Below are positions 6,830 through 14,026 of a stretch of DNA of 38,622 bases, piece by piece; positions within the stretch are counted from its first letter, which is position 1; each line of letters opens with the position of its first letter. Below the pieces are notes generated by a model, which had not been told where the DNA came from, ran no database searches, and saw only the letters and a list, made by a program, of their open reading frames with translations. The translations under genes and the position numbers were made by a program. Source of the DNA: Roseburia sp. Lineage in GTDB: Bacteria; Bacillota; Clostridia; Oscillospirales; Ruminococcaceae. The stretch is from positions 1-38,622 of the forward strand of contig JAMPCH010000025.1 in assembly GCA_023666265.1 (NCBI GenBank), written 5' to 3'.

Positions 6830-7150
6830 GGTCGGAAAGCCGCGAGCGGCTTTCTCCTCGCCTACGGCGACGGCGGCTGACCGCCGCCCGCCGCGCCCTC
6901 ATCGACGCTAAGGCGAAAAGGAGCGGAACGTGCGCCCGTCGCACGCCTTCCCCAAAAAAAGAAAAAGAAGAACGAAAGAGGAACATACATAAGGAGGCTA
7001 AAGTTTGAAAAATCAAAGATTTTTCAAACCCGTTGTTTGTGCCTCGGCAAATAGGCAAGGAAGCCGTAAGAAGCAAGCCCATACGCCGCAAGGACGCGGC
7101 GATCAAAGCTTGCTTCGGCTCTCGGCACAAACTGCCTCCAGTGGAAAGGA
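6830..7150 (+). other. Long structured 5' leader of pgi
   Basis: This 320-base non-coding leader holds several inverted repeats. AAAGCCG/CGGCTTT lies near 6838-6855, with a GC-rich segment after it. GTTTGAAAAATC and GATTTTTCAAAC surround three bases at about 7003-7029. A nested hairpin spans 7035-7132. The nested hairpin has arms GTTTGTGCC/GGCACAAAC and GAAGCAAGC/GCTTGCTTC, and an apical CGCCGC-GCGGCG stem. Its inner part has a relative at 36718-36767. No known riboswitch family was recognised and no reading frame with a ribosome site was found. Confidence 0.6.
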
Positions 7151-7162
7151 ATGATTATCAAA

Positions 7163-8500
7163 ATGGCGGTAAAGTTAAACGATACCTATTTAAAAGGCTT
7201 TATCTCCCCGGACGAATATCGGGGGATCGCGCCCGCGGTCGCTGCGGCGCATCAGACCCTCGCGGAAAAAAACGGGCTGGGGAGCGACTTCCTCGGCTGG
7301 GTCACCCTCCCGAGCGACTATGACCGCGCGGAATTTACGCGGATCAAGGCGGCGGCGGAGCGGATCAAAAAAAATAGCGACGTCCTCATCGTGATCGGGA
7401 TCGGCGGCTCTTATCTCGGCGCGCGCGCCGCGATCGAGGCGCTCCGCTCGAGCCTTTACAATTCGCTCAAAAAAGACACCCCCGACATCTATTTTATCGG
7501 GAACACGATCAGCCCGACCTATTTAAACGACGTCCTCTCGCTCGTCGAGGGGCGCGACTTCTCGGTCAACGTGATCTCTAAATCGGGGACGACGACCGAG
7601 CCGGCGCTCGCCTTTCGCGTGTTCCGCGAGCTTCTCGAGGAGCGCTACGGCGCGGACGGCGCGAGAGAGCGGATCTTCGCGACGACCGATAAGGCGCGCG
7701 GGACGCTCAAAGAGCTGTCCGATAAAATGGGGTATGAGACCTTTGTGATCCCCGACGACGTGGGCGGGCGCTTCTCCGTTTTAACGGCGGTCGGCTTACT
7801 CCCGATCGCGGCGGCGGGCTGTGACATCGACGCGCTTATGGCGGGCGCGGCGAAGGCGGCGGCGGAGCTGGACGACCCCGATCTCACAAAAAACGACTGT
7901 TATAAATACGCCGCGATCCGGAATATCCTTTATCGTAAGGGGAAAAGCGCGGAGATGCTCGTCTCCTATGAGCCGTCCTTCGCGATGATGGCGGAATGGT
8001 TCAAACAGCTCTTCGGCGAGAGCGAGGGGAAGGACGGGAAAGGTCTCTTCCCGACGAGCGCGACCTTCTCGACCGATCTTCATTCGCTCGGTCAGTTTAT
8101 CCAAGACGGCTCAAAGCTCCTCTTTGAGACGGTCGTCCGCTTTGAGAAGGCGCAAAAGGACTATTTCGTCAAGGACGACCCCGCCAACGGCGACGGGTTA
8201 AACTTCCTCTCGGGTCAAAATATGTCGGTCGTCAACCGTAAGGCTTTTGAGGGGACGATCCTCGCCCATACCGAGGGCGGCGTCCCGAATCTCGTCCTCG
8301 AGCTCCCCGAGATGAACGAAGCGGAGCTCGGTTATCTGATCTATTTCTTTGAGAAGGCGTGCGCCGTCTCGGGCTATCTCCTCGGGGTCAATCCCTTTGA
8401 TCAACCCGGCGTCGAGAGCTATAAAAAGAATATGTTCGCCCTACTCGGTAAGCCCGGCTATGAGGACGCCAAGGCGGCGCTCGAGGCGAAGCTTGGGTAA
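7163..8500 (+). CDS. pgi: Glucose-6-phosphate isomerase
   Basis: Interconverts glucose 6-phosphate and fructose 6-phosphate in glycolysis and gluconeogenesis, in the cytoplasm. The 445-residue length is that of the shorter Firmicutes form. Visible signatures are the sugar-phosphate loops [13 protein letters not shown] and [11 protein letters not shown] (residues about 75-140), the catalytic region [15 protein letters not shown] near 205, [10 protein letters not shown] near 310, and the C-terminal motif [12 protein letters not shown] with the catalytic Lys. GGAAAGGA directly abuts an upstream in-frame ATG at 7151, leaving no spacer, so the ATG at 7163 (12-base spacing) is preferred; the difference is four residues. 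It is transcribed from the promoter at 6795 through a long structured leader. Confidence 0.95.
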   Translation: MAVKLNDTYLKGFISPDEYRGIAPAVAAAHQTLAEKNGLGSDFLGWVTLPSDYDRAEFTRIKAAAERIKKNSDVLIVIGIGGSYLGARAAIEALRSSLYNSLKKDTPDIYFIGNTISPTYLNDVLSLVEGRDFSVNVISKSGTTTEPALAFRVFRELLEERYGADGARERIFATTDKARGTLKELSDKMGYETFVIPDDVGGRFSVLTAVGLLPIAAAGCDIDALMAGAAKAAAELDDPDLTKNDCYKYAAIRNILYRKGKSAEMLVSYEPSFAMMAEWFKQLFGESEGKDGKGLFPTSATFSTDLHSLGQFIQDGSKLLFETVVRFEKAQKDYFVKDDPANGDGLNFLSGQNMSVVNRKAFEGTILAHTEGGVPNLVLELPEMNEAELGYLIYFFEKACAVSGYLLGVNPFDQPGVESYKKNMFALLGKPGYEDAKAALEAKLG

Positions 8501-8565
8501 GAGAAGGATTTCAGGCAAACGGAGCAGACCTGCTCTTAATATAAGAATACGGAGGATACACAATC

Positions 8566-8967
8566 ATGGTAAAACTCATTTCAGGGAAAAAGGGTTCGGG
8601 TAAGACAAAGCACCTCATCGAGGCGATCCACGCCGCCGAGAAGGAAAGTAAAGGGAGCGTTGTCGCGATCCAATACGGCTCGTCTTTAAACATCGATATT
8701 TATCACAAGATCCGCCTCATCAACGTCGAGGATTATAAGATCAAGGATTATGACGATATGTTCGGCTTTATCGCGGGGCTTCTCGCCTCTAACTACGATA
8801 CGACGGATATTTTTGTCGACGGGATCTTACGGATCGTCGGGCGCGACCTCAACGAGGTCGGGAGAATGTTTGATCGTATCTCCTCCGTATCCGAGAACGT
8901 CAATATCGTCTTTACGATCTCCGCCGAGGAGGCGGACCTTCCCGAGTCGATAAAAAAATATCTCTGA
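8566..8967 (+). CDS. Small P-loop protein, conserved in Clostridia, function unknown
   Basis: The 133-residue product opens with a Walker A motif (GKKGSGKT, residues 7-14) and has a Walker B-like strand IFVDGILRI near 82-90. A nucleotide-binding fold is therefore likely, though it is too short for a full ATPase domain of a known class. The Clostridia carry small P-loop proteins of this shape that are often mislabelled as PilT-like; I do not assign a role. The ribosome site GGAGG lies ten bases before the ATG. It follows pgi by 65 bases, and rpmF with its own promoter lies downstream, so it may be co-transcribed with pgi. No terminator separates it from pgi. Confidence 0.8.
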   Translation: MVKLISGKKGSGKTKHLIEAIHAAEKESKGSVVAIQYGSSLNIDIYHKIRLINVEDYKIKDYDDMFGFIAGLLASNYDTTDIFVDGILRIVGRDLNEVGRMFDRISSVSENVNIVFTISAEEADLPESIKKYL

Positions 8968-8973
8968 TCGGGC

Positions 8974-9002
8974 TTGACAAAACGCGGTATTTATGGTATA
9001 AT
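8974..9002 (+). promoter_or_regulatory. Consensus sigma-A promoter of rpmF
   Basis: TTGACA (8974-8979), 17 bp, TATAAT (8997-9002), seven bases after the stop codon of the P-loop gene. The sequence TATGGTATAATCT is identical to the rpmE -10 region. Confidence 0.92.
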
Positions 9003-9068
9003 CTAAAACGTGCCAAATTTCGGCGGGGCGAGACGGCGGATACGCCCTCGCGCCGTTGGATCATAAAT

Positions 9069-9233
9069 AGACCTCCTCGGGAACTTCCGAAATGCTGAAT
9101 GGCGACGTAATTTTTTGCGCTGTGGTTTGTCGGATTTCCGCAGGAATACTGTATGTATTTCAAGGAAAGACGGCAAAGCGCAGCACAAAAAAGGACTAGT
9201 TAGGCAGTATTTCGGAAGTTTCCGAGGTGGTCT
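9069..9233 (+). repeat. Palindromic element A, copy 2 (rpmF leader)
   Basis: This 165 bp element is homologous over its full length to the rpmE-leader copy at 3617-3779, and in the same orientation relative to the downstream gene. The outer stem (AGACCTCCTCGG with CCGAGGTGGTCT) extends for 29 positions with one mismatch. The inner stem TTTTTTGCGCTG with its complement extends for about 29 positions. It starts about 60 bases after the predicted transcription start and ends 30 bases before rpmF. Upstream homology between the copies reaches slightly beyond the element (GATCA then AAT). Confidence 0.85.
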
Positions 9234-9263
9234 GATATTGCTTGTAAAAAGGGAGGTGCAATT

Positions 9264-9449
9264 ATGGCAGTTCCGAAGAGAAAGGTCTCTAAGGCGAGAC
9301 GCGATAAAAGACGGTCACAGGTGTGGAAGCTTTCCGCTCCCAATCTTACGCGTTGTACGAACTGCGGCGAGCTAAAGCTCCCTCATCGGGTTTGCGGAAG
9401 CTGCGGCTATTATAAGGGCAGGGAAGTTATCGCGCAAAAAGAAGCGTAA
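9264..9449 (+). CDS. rpmF: 50S ribosomal protein L32 (zinc form)
   Basis: A 61-residue bL32 of the large subunit with the family N-terminus [18 protein letters not shown]. Four zinc-ribbon cysteines are present (C31, C34, C44, C47), so it is the zinc-binding type. The ribosome site AAAGGGAGGTG lies six bases before the ATG. It has its own consensus promoter at 8974 and a leader of about 255 bases containing element A. A terminator follows immediately, so the gene is monocistronic. Confidence 0.97.
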   Translation: MAVPKRKVSKARRDKRRSQVWKLSAPNLTRCTNCGELKLPHRVCGSCGYYKGREVIAQKEA

Positions 9450-9464
9450 TGACACGATCGGCTT

Positions 9465-9503
9465 CGGCTTCACCCCATAGTTGGGTGGAGCCGTTTTCGT
9501 TTT
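9465..9503 (+). terminator. Terminator of rpmF
   Basis: CGGCT-T-CACCC pairs with GGGTG-G-AGCCG (9483-9493), followed by TTTTCGTTTT. Confidence 0.88.
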
Positions 9504-9540
9504 GAGCCGTTTTATCTTTTTTAGGGAAGGAGTGCTTTCG

Positions 9541-10833
9541 ATGTCGGTCAAAATTCTTTCCGTGACCCCCCGCTCCCCCGCCTCGCGGGCGGGGATCCGC
9601 GCGGGCGACGAGCTGGTCGCGATCGACGGAAATCCGATCCGCGACGCGCTCGATTACGGGTTTTATACCTGTGGGCGCGTCCTTAGGCTCACGCTCGCGG
9701 ATCGGACGGTCATTCTCAAAAAAAAGGACGACTATGACGAGCCGGGGCTTAATTTTGAAAGCTTTTTAATGGATCGGAAACAGTCCTGTCGCAACAAGTG
9801 CCTTTTTTGTTTTATCGACCAGCTCCCGCCCGGACTGCGCGAGACGCTCTATTTTAAGGACGACGACAGCCGCCTCAGCTTCTTTCAGGGGAATTATATC
9901 ACCCTCACCAACCTCGACGACGCGGACATCGAGCGGATCATCCAAATGAAGCTCAACGTCAATATCTCGGTCCATACGACCGACCCCGACCTCCGCGTAA
10001 AAATGCTCAAAAATAAAAACGCGGGGAAGGTCTTAACCTATCTCCCCCGCCTCGCCGAGGCGGGGATCACGATGAATTGTCAGATCGTCCTCTGTCGCGG
10101 CGTAAACGACGGGGAAGCGCTCGAAAAGACCCTCGCCGACCTCACCGCCCTCTATCCGTCGGTACAAAGTATCGCGGTCGTCCCCTTCGGCGCGACGAAG
10201 TACCGCGACGGTCTCCCGCCGATCCCGCTCCACGATAAAGCCTCGGCGCGGGCGGCGGTCGAGACGATCGAGCGCTGCGGCGATGAAATGCTCAAAAAAT
10301 ACGGCGAACGCGTGGTCTATCCCGCCGACGAGCTGTTTCTGACGGCGGAGTTACCCCTCCCCGACGGAGAATACTACGGCGCGTATGACCAGTATGAGAA
10401 CGGGGTCGGTATGTGGACGTACCTTCGCGAGGGGTATCTCTCCTGTCTCGACGAAGTAACGGACGACGGCGAGCCGATCGAGCGCTCGATCGCGACGGGG
10501 CTACTCGCCGCGCCGCTCCTTCGCGAGCTGGCGGAGGAGACGATGCGCCGCTTCCCGTCGGTGAAGCTCCGTGTTTTCGCGATCCGCAACGACTTTTTCG
10601 GCGAGACGATCACGGTCGCGGGGCTGATCACGGGGCGCGACCTGATCGCGCGGCTCCTCCCCGAGAAGGATCGGCTCGGGACGCGCCTCGTGATCCCAAA
10701 GACGATGTTAAAGGCGGACGAAGCGATCTTTCTCGACGATACGACCCTCGCCGAGGTCGAGGCGGCGCTCGGCGTTCCCGTTTATCCCGTCGGGGACGAG
10801 GGCGAGGATCTGATCGAGGGACTTTTGGGGTGA
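9541..10833 (+). CDS. DUF512 protein with PDZ and radical-SAM-like cysteines
   Basis: The 430-residue product has an N-terminal PDZ-like domain (residues 1-60, SPASRAGIRAGDELVAIDG). A CxxxCxxC cluster follows (C83, C87, C90), of the kind that binds a 4Fe-4S cluster in radical SAM enzymes. Next comes a barrel-like part with SVHTTDPDLR, and a C-terminal DUF512 region. The family is common in Clostridia and cyanobacteria and its reaction is not established. Start ATG 9541 follows GGAAGGAG by nine bases. In other Clostridia relatives often sit beside the GTPase gene der, which is absent here. It converges on the alarmone synthetase gene, with a shared terminator at 10857-10881. Confidence 0.88.
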   Translation: MSVKILSVTPRSPASRAGIRAGDELVAIDGNPIRDALDYGFYTCGRVLRLTLADRTVILKKKDDYDEPGLNFESFLMDRKQSCRNKCLFCFIDQLPPGLRETLYFKDDDSRLSFFQGNYITLTNLDDADIERIIQMKLNVNISVHTTDPDLRVKMLKNKNAGKVLTYLPRLAEAGITMNCQIVLCRGVNDGEALEKTLADLTALYPSVQSIAVVPFGATKYRDGLPPIPLHDKASARAAVETIERCGDEMLKKYGERVVYPADELFLTAELPLPDGEYYGAYDQYENGVGMWTYLREGYLSCLDEVTDDGEPIERSIATGLLAAPLLRELAEETMRRFPSVKLRVFAIRNDFFGETITVAGLITGRDLIARLLPEKDRLGTRLVIPKTMLKADEAIFLDDTTLAEVEAALGVPVYPVGDEGEDLIEGLLG

Positions 10834-10856
10834 CAAAAGGAAAGAACGAACAACAA

Positions 10857-10886
10857 GACCCGGAGCGGTAAGCTCCGGGTCGTATT
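10857..10886. terminator. Shared terminator between convergent genes
   Basis: GACCCGGAGC (10857-10866) pairs perfectly with GCTCCGGGTC (10872-10881). The T-tails are modest in both directions (GTATTTGTATT on +, TTGTTGTTC on -). The hairpin serves the DUF512 gene and the alarmone synthetase gene. Confidence 0.75.
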
Positions 10887-10912
10887 TGTATTACTTAGGA
10901 AGGACGCAAGCT

Positions 10913-11614
10913 TTACTCCTTCTCCTGCTCGATCCGATTTCGGATATCCTGCATCCGATAGTCGATCGAGTTGATGACCTCGGCGCAAAGCCGAAGCTCG
11001 TCGGCGATCTCCTCCGCGTTCTCGATATGCTGTTTATACCGCATTTTATGCTCGAGGCTCGCCCAAAAGTCCATCGCGATGGTGCGAAACTGCGCCTCGA
11101 CCTTCATCGGCTTCTTCCCGCCCGAGAGAAAGATCGGGATCCCGAGAATGAGGTGGAGGCTTCGATAGCCGTTCGGCTTTGGGGCGGCGATATAGTCCTT
11201 CTTACGGATCAGGGTGACGTCGTCCTGACGGACGAGCATCTCGGCGAGCGCGTAAATATCCTGTGGGAAGGAACAGATCACGCGTATCCCCGCGATGTCG
11301 TTGAGCGTATTTTCGATATTCTCGATCGTCGGGGCGATCCCCTTCCGCTTCATTTTTTCGACGATACTGATCGGGTCTTTTACGCGGGTCTTGATCGACT
11401 CGATCGGGTTATGGTTATGGCGGAGCGAAAATTCGTCGTTTAAGACGTTAAGCTTGGTCTCGATCTCCTTCAGCGCGCATTCATGATGCATGATCAGCTC
11501 GAGGAAGGGCTGGGCGGTCTCAAGCAGCTGAGCCGCCGTCCCGCTGTTCCCGCCGAGAAGGCGCTCAAACGGGGTATCCCGCTTCGGGACGATCTGGGTC
11601 GATCCATCGCTCAT
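10913..11614 (-). CDS. relQ: Small alarmone synthetase, RelQ/YjbM type
   Basis: Transfers pyrophosphate from ATP to GDP or GTP, making (p)ppGpp in the stringent response; cytoplasmic. The 233-residue length and single synthetase domain, with no HD hydrolase or TGS domain, place it with the RelQ group. Visible motifs are the ATP-binding region SIKTRVKDPISIVEKMKRKG, then DIAGIRVIC, the GDP-binding NGYRSLH loop, and VEAQFRTIAMDFWASLEHK with its catalytic Glu. The start at 11614 follows AAGGTGAT by six bases, with a promoter at 11641-11670. The C-terminal helix is rich in charged residues, as in tetrameric RelQ. It is transcribed alone. Confidence 0.92.
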   Translation of the reverse strand: MSDGSTQIVPKRDTPFERLLGGNSGTAAQLLETAQPFLELIMHHECALKEIETKLNVLNDEFSLRHNHNPIESIKTRVKDPISIVEKMKRKGIAPTIENIENTLNDIAGIRVICSFPQDIYALAEMLVRQDDVTLIRKKDYIAAPKPNGYRSLHLILGIPIFLSGGKKPMKVEAQFRTIAMDFWASLEHKMRYKQHIENAEEIADELRLCAEVINSIDYRMQDIRNRIEQEKE

Positions 11615-11640
11615 AGACGATCACCTTACCTTTCCCCTTC

Positions 11641-11670
11641 ATTATATCACGTCCCCCGCCGAAAAGTCAA
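11641..11670 (-). promoter_or_regulatory. Sigma-A promoter of the alarmone synthetase gene
   Basis: On the - strand TTGACT (11670-11665), 18 bp, TATAAT (11646-11641), about 25 bases before the start codon. Confidence 0.85.
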
Positions 11671-11704
11671 TGAAACTTCCCCGAAAATCCCGTGAAAATC
11701 CCAG

Positions 11705-11876
11705 GGCAACACCGCGCAATTACCGGCTACGCCTTTGCCGTCCGATTGACAGCCATATTTTCCGTCATACCGCTCAGAATTTTTTTGAAAGGCGGTCAGC
11801 CTTCCTGCAAAACTTCTGAGCAGTCTGACAAAAAATCTGACTGCCACTCGAACGACAATAATTGTGCGGTGTAGCC
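11705..11876 (+). mobile_element. Element B copy 2 (palindromic MITE-like)
   Basis: A 172 bp copy with the terminal repeats GGCAACACCGCGCAATTA and TAATTGTGCGGTGTAGCC. It has the same orientation as copy 3 and the opposite of copy 1 on the + strand. The centre differs from the other copies (TACCGCTCAGAA and TTCTGAGCAGTC instead of the TTGCACAAA type), but these differing bases still pair with each other. No flanking duplication is evident. It lies between the divergent alarmone synthetase promoter and the hexamer array. Confidence 0.9.
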
Positions 11877-11883
11877 CTAAAAG

Positions 11884-11949
11884 TTACAAATTGTAATAAT
11901 TTTTAAATTTTTGTAACCGATTTGTAAACAATTTTTAACCGGTTTGTAA
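11884..11949 (+). promoter_or_regulatory. Helically phased TTKTAA hexamer array
   Basis: Six hexamers begin at 11891 (TTGTAA), 11901 (TTTTAA), 11911 (TTGTAA), 11922 (TTGTAA), 11933 (TTTTAA) and 11944 (TTGTAA), i.e. every 10-11 bp. The first is half of the palindrome TTACAAATTGTAA (11884-11896). The array ends at the -35 box of the promoter at 11950. It may be a multi-site operator, a curved upstream activating tract or an UP element. Confidence 0.6.
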
Positions 11950-11978
11950 TTGATTTTTGGATAAATTAGGGGTATAAT
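11950..11978 (+). promoter_or_regulatory. Sigma-A promoter of the gene at 12026
   Basis: TTGATT (11950-11955), 17 bp, TATAAT (11973-11978), directly downstream of the phased hexamer array. Confidence 0.82.
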
Positions 11979-12025
11979 AAAGGTAATAAAAGGAAACACA
12001 TCAATCAAAGCAGGGAGGTTTTGAT

Positions 12026-12451
12026 ATGAAAACAAAAATGCTGGGATTTATCATGATCCTGATCGGCGCGGCGGTGATCGCGAGCGGGATCAGCGTTATG
12101 TCCGGGGCGTCGGAGGGCGGCGAGACCGCGACGGTCTATGAGGCGGTCGACGTCGAGCTAAAGCCCGGGCGCTATTACCTTAACGGTAACCCCGAGCGCG
12201 GCTGTATCGAAATCTATGACGACAGGACGTTCGCGCTGACGGGCTATGAGCGCCAAGAATACCGCTTCCGCGAATGGTCGGACATCGCCGAGACAAACGA
12301 GGAGACGGGTCGGATCACCTTGACCGACTACTACTTCCTCGGGACAAATCTCGACGGCGGGACTCAGTTCACCGAAAAGATCCGCTTTTATCCCGAGAGC
12401 GACAGCCTCGCGTATAACGGCGACTACTACTTCCACGAGGGTTCTTTCTGA
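12026..12451 (+). CDS. Small membrane-anchored protein of unknown function
   Basis: Not recognised. The 141-residue product has an N-terminal hydrophobic helix (about residues 5-27, LGFIMILIGAAVIASGISVM) that should act as an uncleaved anchor, with the rest outside the cytoplasm. The outer domain carries LKPGRYYL, then CIEIYDDRTFALTG, resembling LKPGKYLL and EYIEITDYQTVRF in the protein at 3894. The end (EKIRFYPESDSLAYNGDYYF) looks like a closing beta-hairpin. AGGGAGG lies five bases before the ATG. Its promoter is preceded by a striking phased array, so expression is probably regulated. It is monocistronic, with a terminator at 12549-12572. Confidence 0.75.
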   Translation: MKTKMLGFIMILIGAAVIASGISVMSGASEGGETATVYEAVDVELKPGRYYLNGNPERGCIEIYDDRTFALTGYERQEYRFREWSDIAETNEETGRITLTDYYFLGTNLDGGTQFTEKIRFYPESDSLAYNGDYYFHEGSF

Positions 12452-12548
12452 TCGGCATGATCGTTTGACCCTTTTGGGAAGGCGTGCGCCTCGGCGGGTC
12501 TCGTAAAAATTACGCTTATATCGAGTAATCCTTCCATATAATACCAAG

Positions 12549-12577
12549 AGAGCGGGAACGTCGGTTCCCGCTCCTTT
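12549..12577 (+). terminator. Terminator-like hairpin after the gene at 12026
   Basis: GAGCGGGAAC pairs with GTTCCCGCTC around GTCG, followed by CTTTGGT. The T-tail is weak. Confidence 0.5.
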
Positions 12578-12600
12578 GGTATCCTCCCCCCCTTCTCCGC

Positions 12601-12634
12601 TTTTTTGGGGAATTTTTGAAAATTCCCCAAAAAA
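12601..12634. repeat. Perfect 16 bp palindrome upstream of the rplJ promoter
   Basis: TTTTTTGGGGAATTTT (12601-12616) is followed by TG and its exact complement (12619-12634). The right arm ends four bases before the -35 box of rplJ. No T-tail follows on + and the arms themselves are T/A-flanked, so it is more like an operator or insulator than a standard terminator. Confidence 0.75.
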
Positions 12635-12637
12635 GAC

Positions 12638-12666
12638 TTGACAAAAAGGAGCGGACGTGTTATAAT
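12638..12666 (+). promoter_or_regulatory. Consensus sigma-A promoter of rplJ-rplL
   Basis: TTGACA (12638-12643), 17 bp, TATAAT (12661-12666). Confidence 0.92.
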
Positions 12667-12675
12667 ATTTACGCT

Positions 12676-12813
12676 GTTCTAAAGACAGCAGGTCGCCTAT
12701 TCTCCGATCACGCAGCGCCCTTTACGGGCAATCGGATACGGCGCTAACGGGAAACCGCCTGCCGAGGAATGGGAAAAAGAAAATTTCTCCCGCGCGGATA
12801 TCCTCGGTTTTTT
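12676..12813 (+). promoter_or_regulatory. L10-type ribosomal protein leader with attenuator
   Basis: The leader has the features of the Firmicutes L10 leader: AAAGACAGCAGGTCGCC near 12682-12698 and the matching CCGCCTGCCGAGG near 12755-12767, around internal stems. The CCGAGG strand (12762-12767) can alternatively pair with CCTCGG (12802-12807), followed by TTTTTT (12808-12813), an intrinsic terminator. In known cases, L10(L12)4 binding to the kink-turn structure shuts transcription off when free protein accumulates. Confidence 0.85.
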
Positions 12814-12913
12814 GCGAATTAGCCCCTTTACCGAAAGCTAAGTTCACAAAAATAAAAAAAGGGTCAAGCGCGGATTTTATTTAGACAGCGAAATTTTATA
12901 AGGAGGTAGGCTC

Positions 12914-13426
12914 ATGGCCAGCGAAAAGATCTTACAGTCAAAGCAGGCGTTTGTCGACGAACTCGCCTCTAAGCTGAGCGACGCGGCGGGCGGCGTACTC
13001 GTCGATTATAAGGGTATCTCGGTCGCCGACGACACCAAGCTCAGAAAAGAGCTGAGAGAAGCGGGGATCGAATACTTTGTCGTTAAGAACACGCTTTTAA
13101 AGAGAGCCGTCGAAAAGGCGGGGATCGAGGGAATCGCGGAACACCTTGAGGGGACGACCGCGATCGCGATCTCTAAGGACGACATCATCACCGCCCCTAA
13201 AATTCTCTTTAAACAGAGCGAAGCGAACGAAAAGATATTTAATATCAAGGTCGGCTTTATCGGGAAGGAAGCGATCTCGACCTCGGTCGTCGAGGAATAC
13301 GCCAAGCTCCCGAGCAAGGAGACGCTCGTTTCCAAGCTTCTCTTTATGCTCCAGTCGCCGATGCAAAGGCTCGCGATCGCCGCGAGCGAGATCGCGAAGA
13401 AGAAGGAAAGCGAAGACGCCGCGTAA
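12914..13426 (+). CDS. rplJ: 50S ribosomal protein L10
   Basis: uL10 forms the base of the ribosomal stalk that binds L7/L12 dimers and recruits translation factors. The 170-residue product has the family core LVDYKGISVADDTKLRKELREAG, VVKNTLLKRA and EGTTAIAIS, and a C-terminal helix for L12 binding. AGGAGG lies seven bases before the ATG. It is followed by rplL after 69 bases. The rplK-rplA genes that usually precede it are not in the upstream sequence. The L10-type leader at 12676 predicts autogenous control. Confidence 0.97.
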   Translation: MASEKILQSKQAFVDELASKLSDAAGGVLVDYKGISVADDTKLRKELREAGIEYFVVKNTLLKRAVEKAGIEGIAEHLEGTTAIAISKDDIITAPKILFKQSEANEKIFNIKVGFIGKEAISTSVVEEYAKLPSKETLVSKLLFMLQSPMQRLAIAASEIAKKKESEDAA

Positions 13427-13495
13427 TTTTTCAAAAGCGGTATAGGGCGGCGTAAAACGCCGCGGCAAAATCAACGAATATGGAGGAACACGAAA

Positions 13496-13873
13496 ATGGC
13501 TTCGGAAAAGGTATTAAAGTTAGTTGAGGACGTAAAGGAATTATCCGTCCTCGAGTTAAACGACCTCGTTAAGGCGCTTGAGGAGGAATTCGGCGTATCC
13601 GCCGCCGCGATGGTAGCGGCGGGTCCTGCGGCGGGCGGCGGAACCGCGGCGGCGGAGGAAAAGACCGAATTTGACGTAATCCTCGCGTCCTTTGGCGACA
13701 GTAAGATGAACGTCATCAAGGCGGTCAAGGATATCTGCGGTCTCGGCTTAAAGGAGTCGAAGGAACTCGTAGAGTCCGCGCCGAAGGCGATCAAGGAAGG
13801 CATCGGCAAGGCGGAAGCCGAGGAGATCAAGGCGAAGCTCGAAGAAGCGGGCGCGACCGTCGAACTCAAGTAA
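13496..13873 (+). CDS. rplL: 50S ribosomal protein L7/L12
   Basis: The stalk protein that binds and activates EF-Tu, EF-G and other GTPases. The 125-residue product has the N-terminal dimerisation helices, an Ala/Gly-rich hinge ([15 protein letters not shown], residues about 40-56) and the C-terminal domain with [15 protein letters not shown] and the closing GATVELK. GGAGG lies nine bases before the ATG. It is the last gene of the rplJ operon, ended by the terminator at 13900. Confidence 0.98.
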   Translation: MASEKVLKLVEDVKELSVLELNDLVKALEEEFGVSAAAMVAAGPAAGGGTAAAEEKTEFDVILASFGDSKMNVIKAVKDICGLGLKESKELVESAPKAIKEGIGKAEAEEIKAKLEEAGATVELK

Positions 13874-13899
13874 TTTCCCTCGCTTGTTAAAGAAAAATC

Positions 13900-13932
13900 A
13901 AAAGCTCTCCCCCTCGGGGAGAGCTTTTGTGC
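13900..13932 (+). terminator. Terminator of rplJ-rplL
   Basis: AAAAGCTCTCCCC pairs with GGGGAGAGCTTTT around CTC, a strong hairpin ending in T residues. Confidence 0.88.
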
Positions 13933-13991
13933 ATATTGCACAATTCAAAAAAAAAAAAATGGGACACTTGCACGAAAGTAGAAAAAAGAAC

Positions 13992-14020
13992 TTGATTTCT
14001 TTTGTGAAATATGTTAATAT
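13992..14020 (+). promoter_or_regulatory. Sigma-A promoter of the EAL gene at 14273
   Basis: TTGATT (13992-13997), 17 bp, TAATAT (14015-14020). The implied leader is about 245 bases. Confidence 0.65.
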
Positions 14021-14026
14021 ATACTA

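Noticed and set aside
6684-7130. A 148-codon frame on the - strand in the pgi leader
   Set aside because: It covers the pgi promoter and several inverted repeats, has no ribosome site, and its translation is low in complexity with Arg runs.
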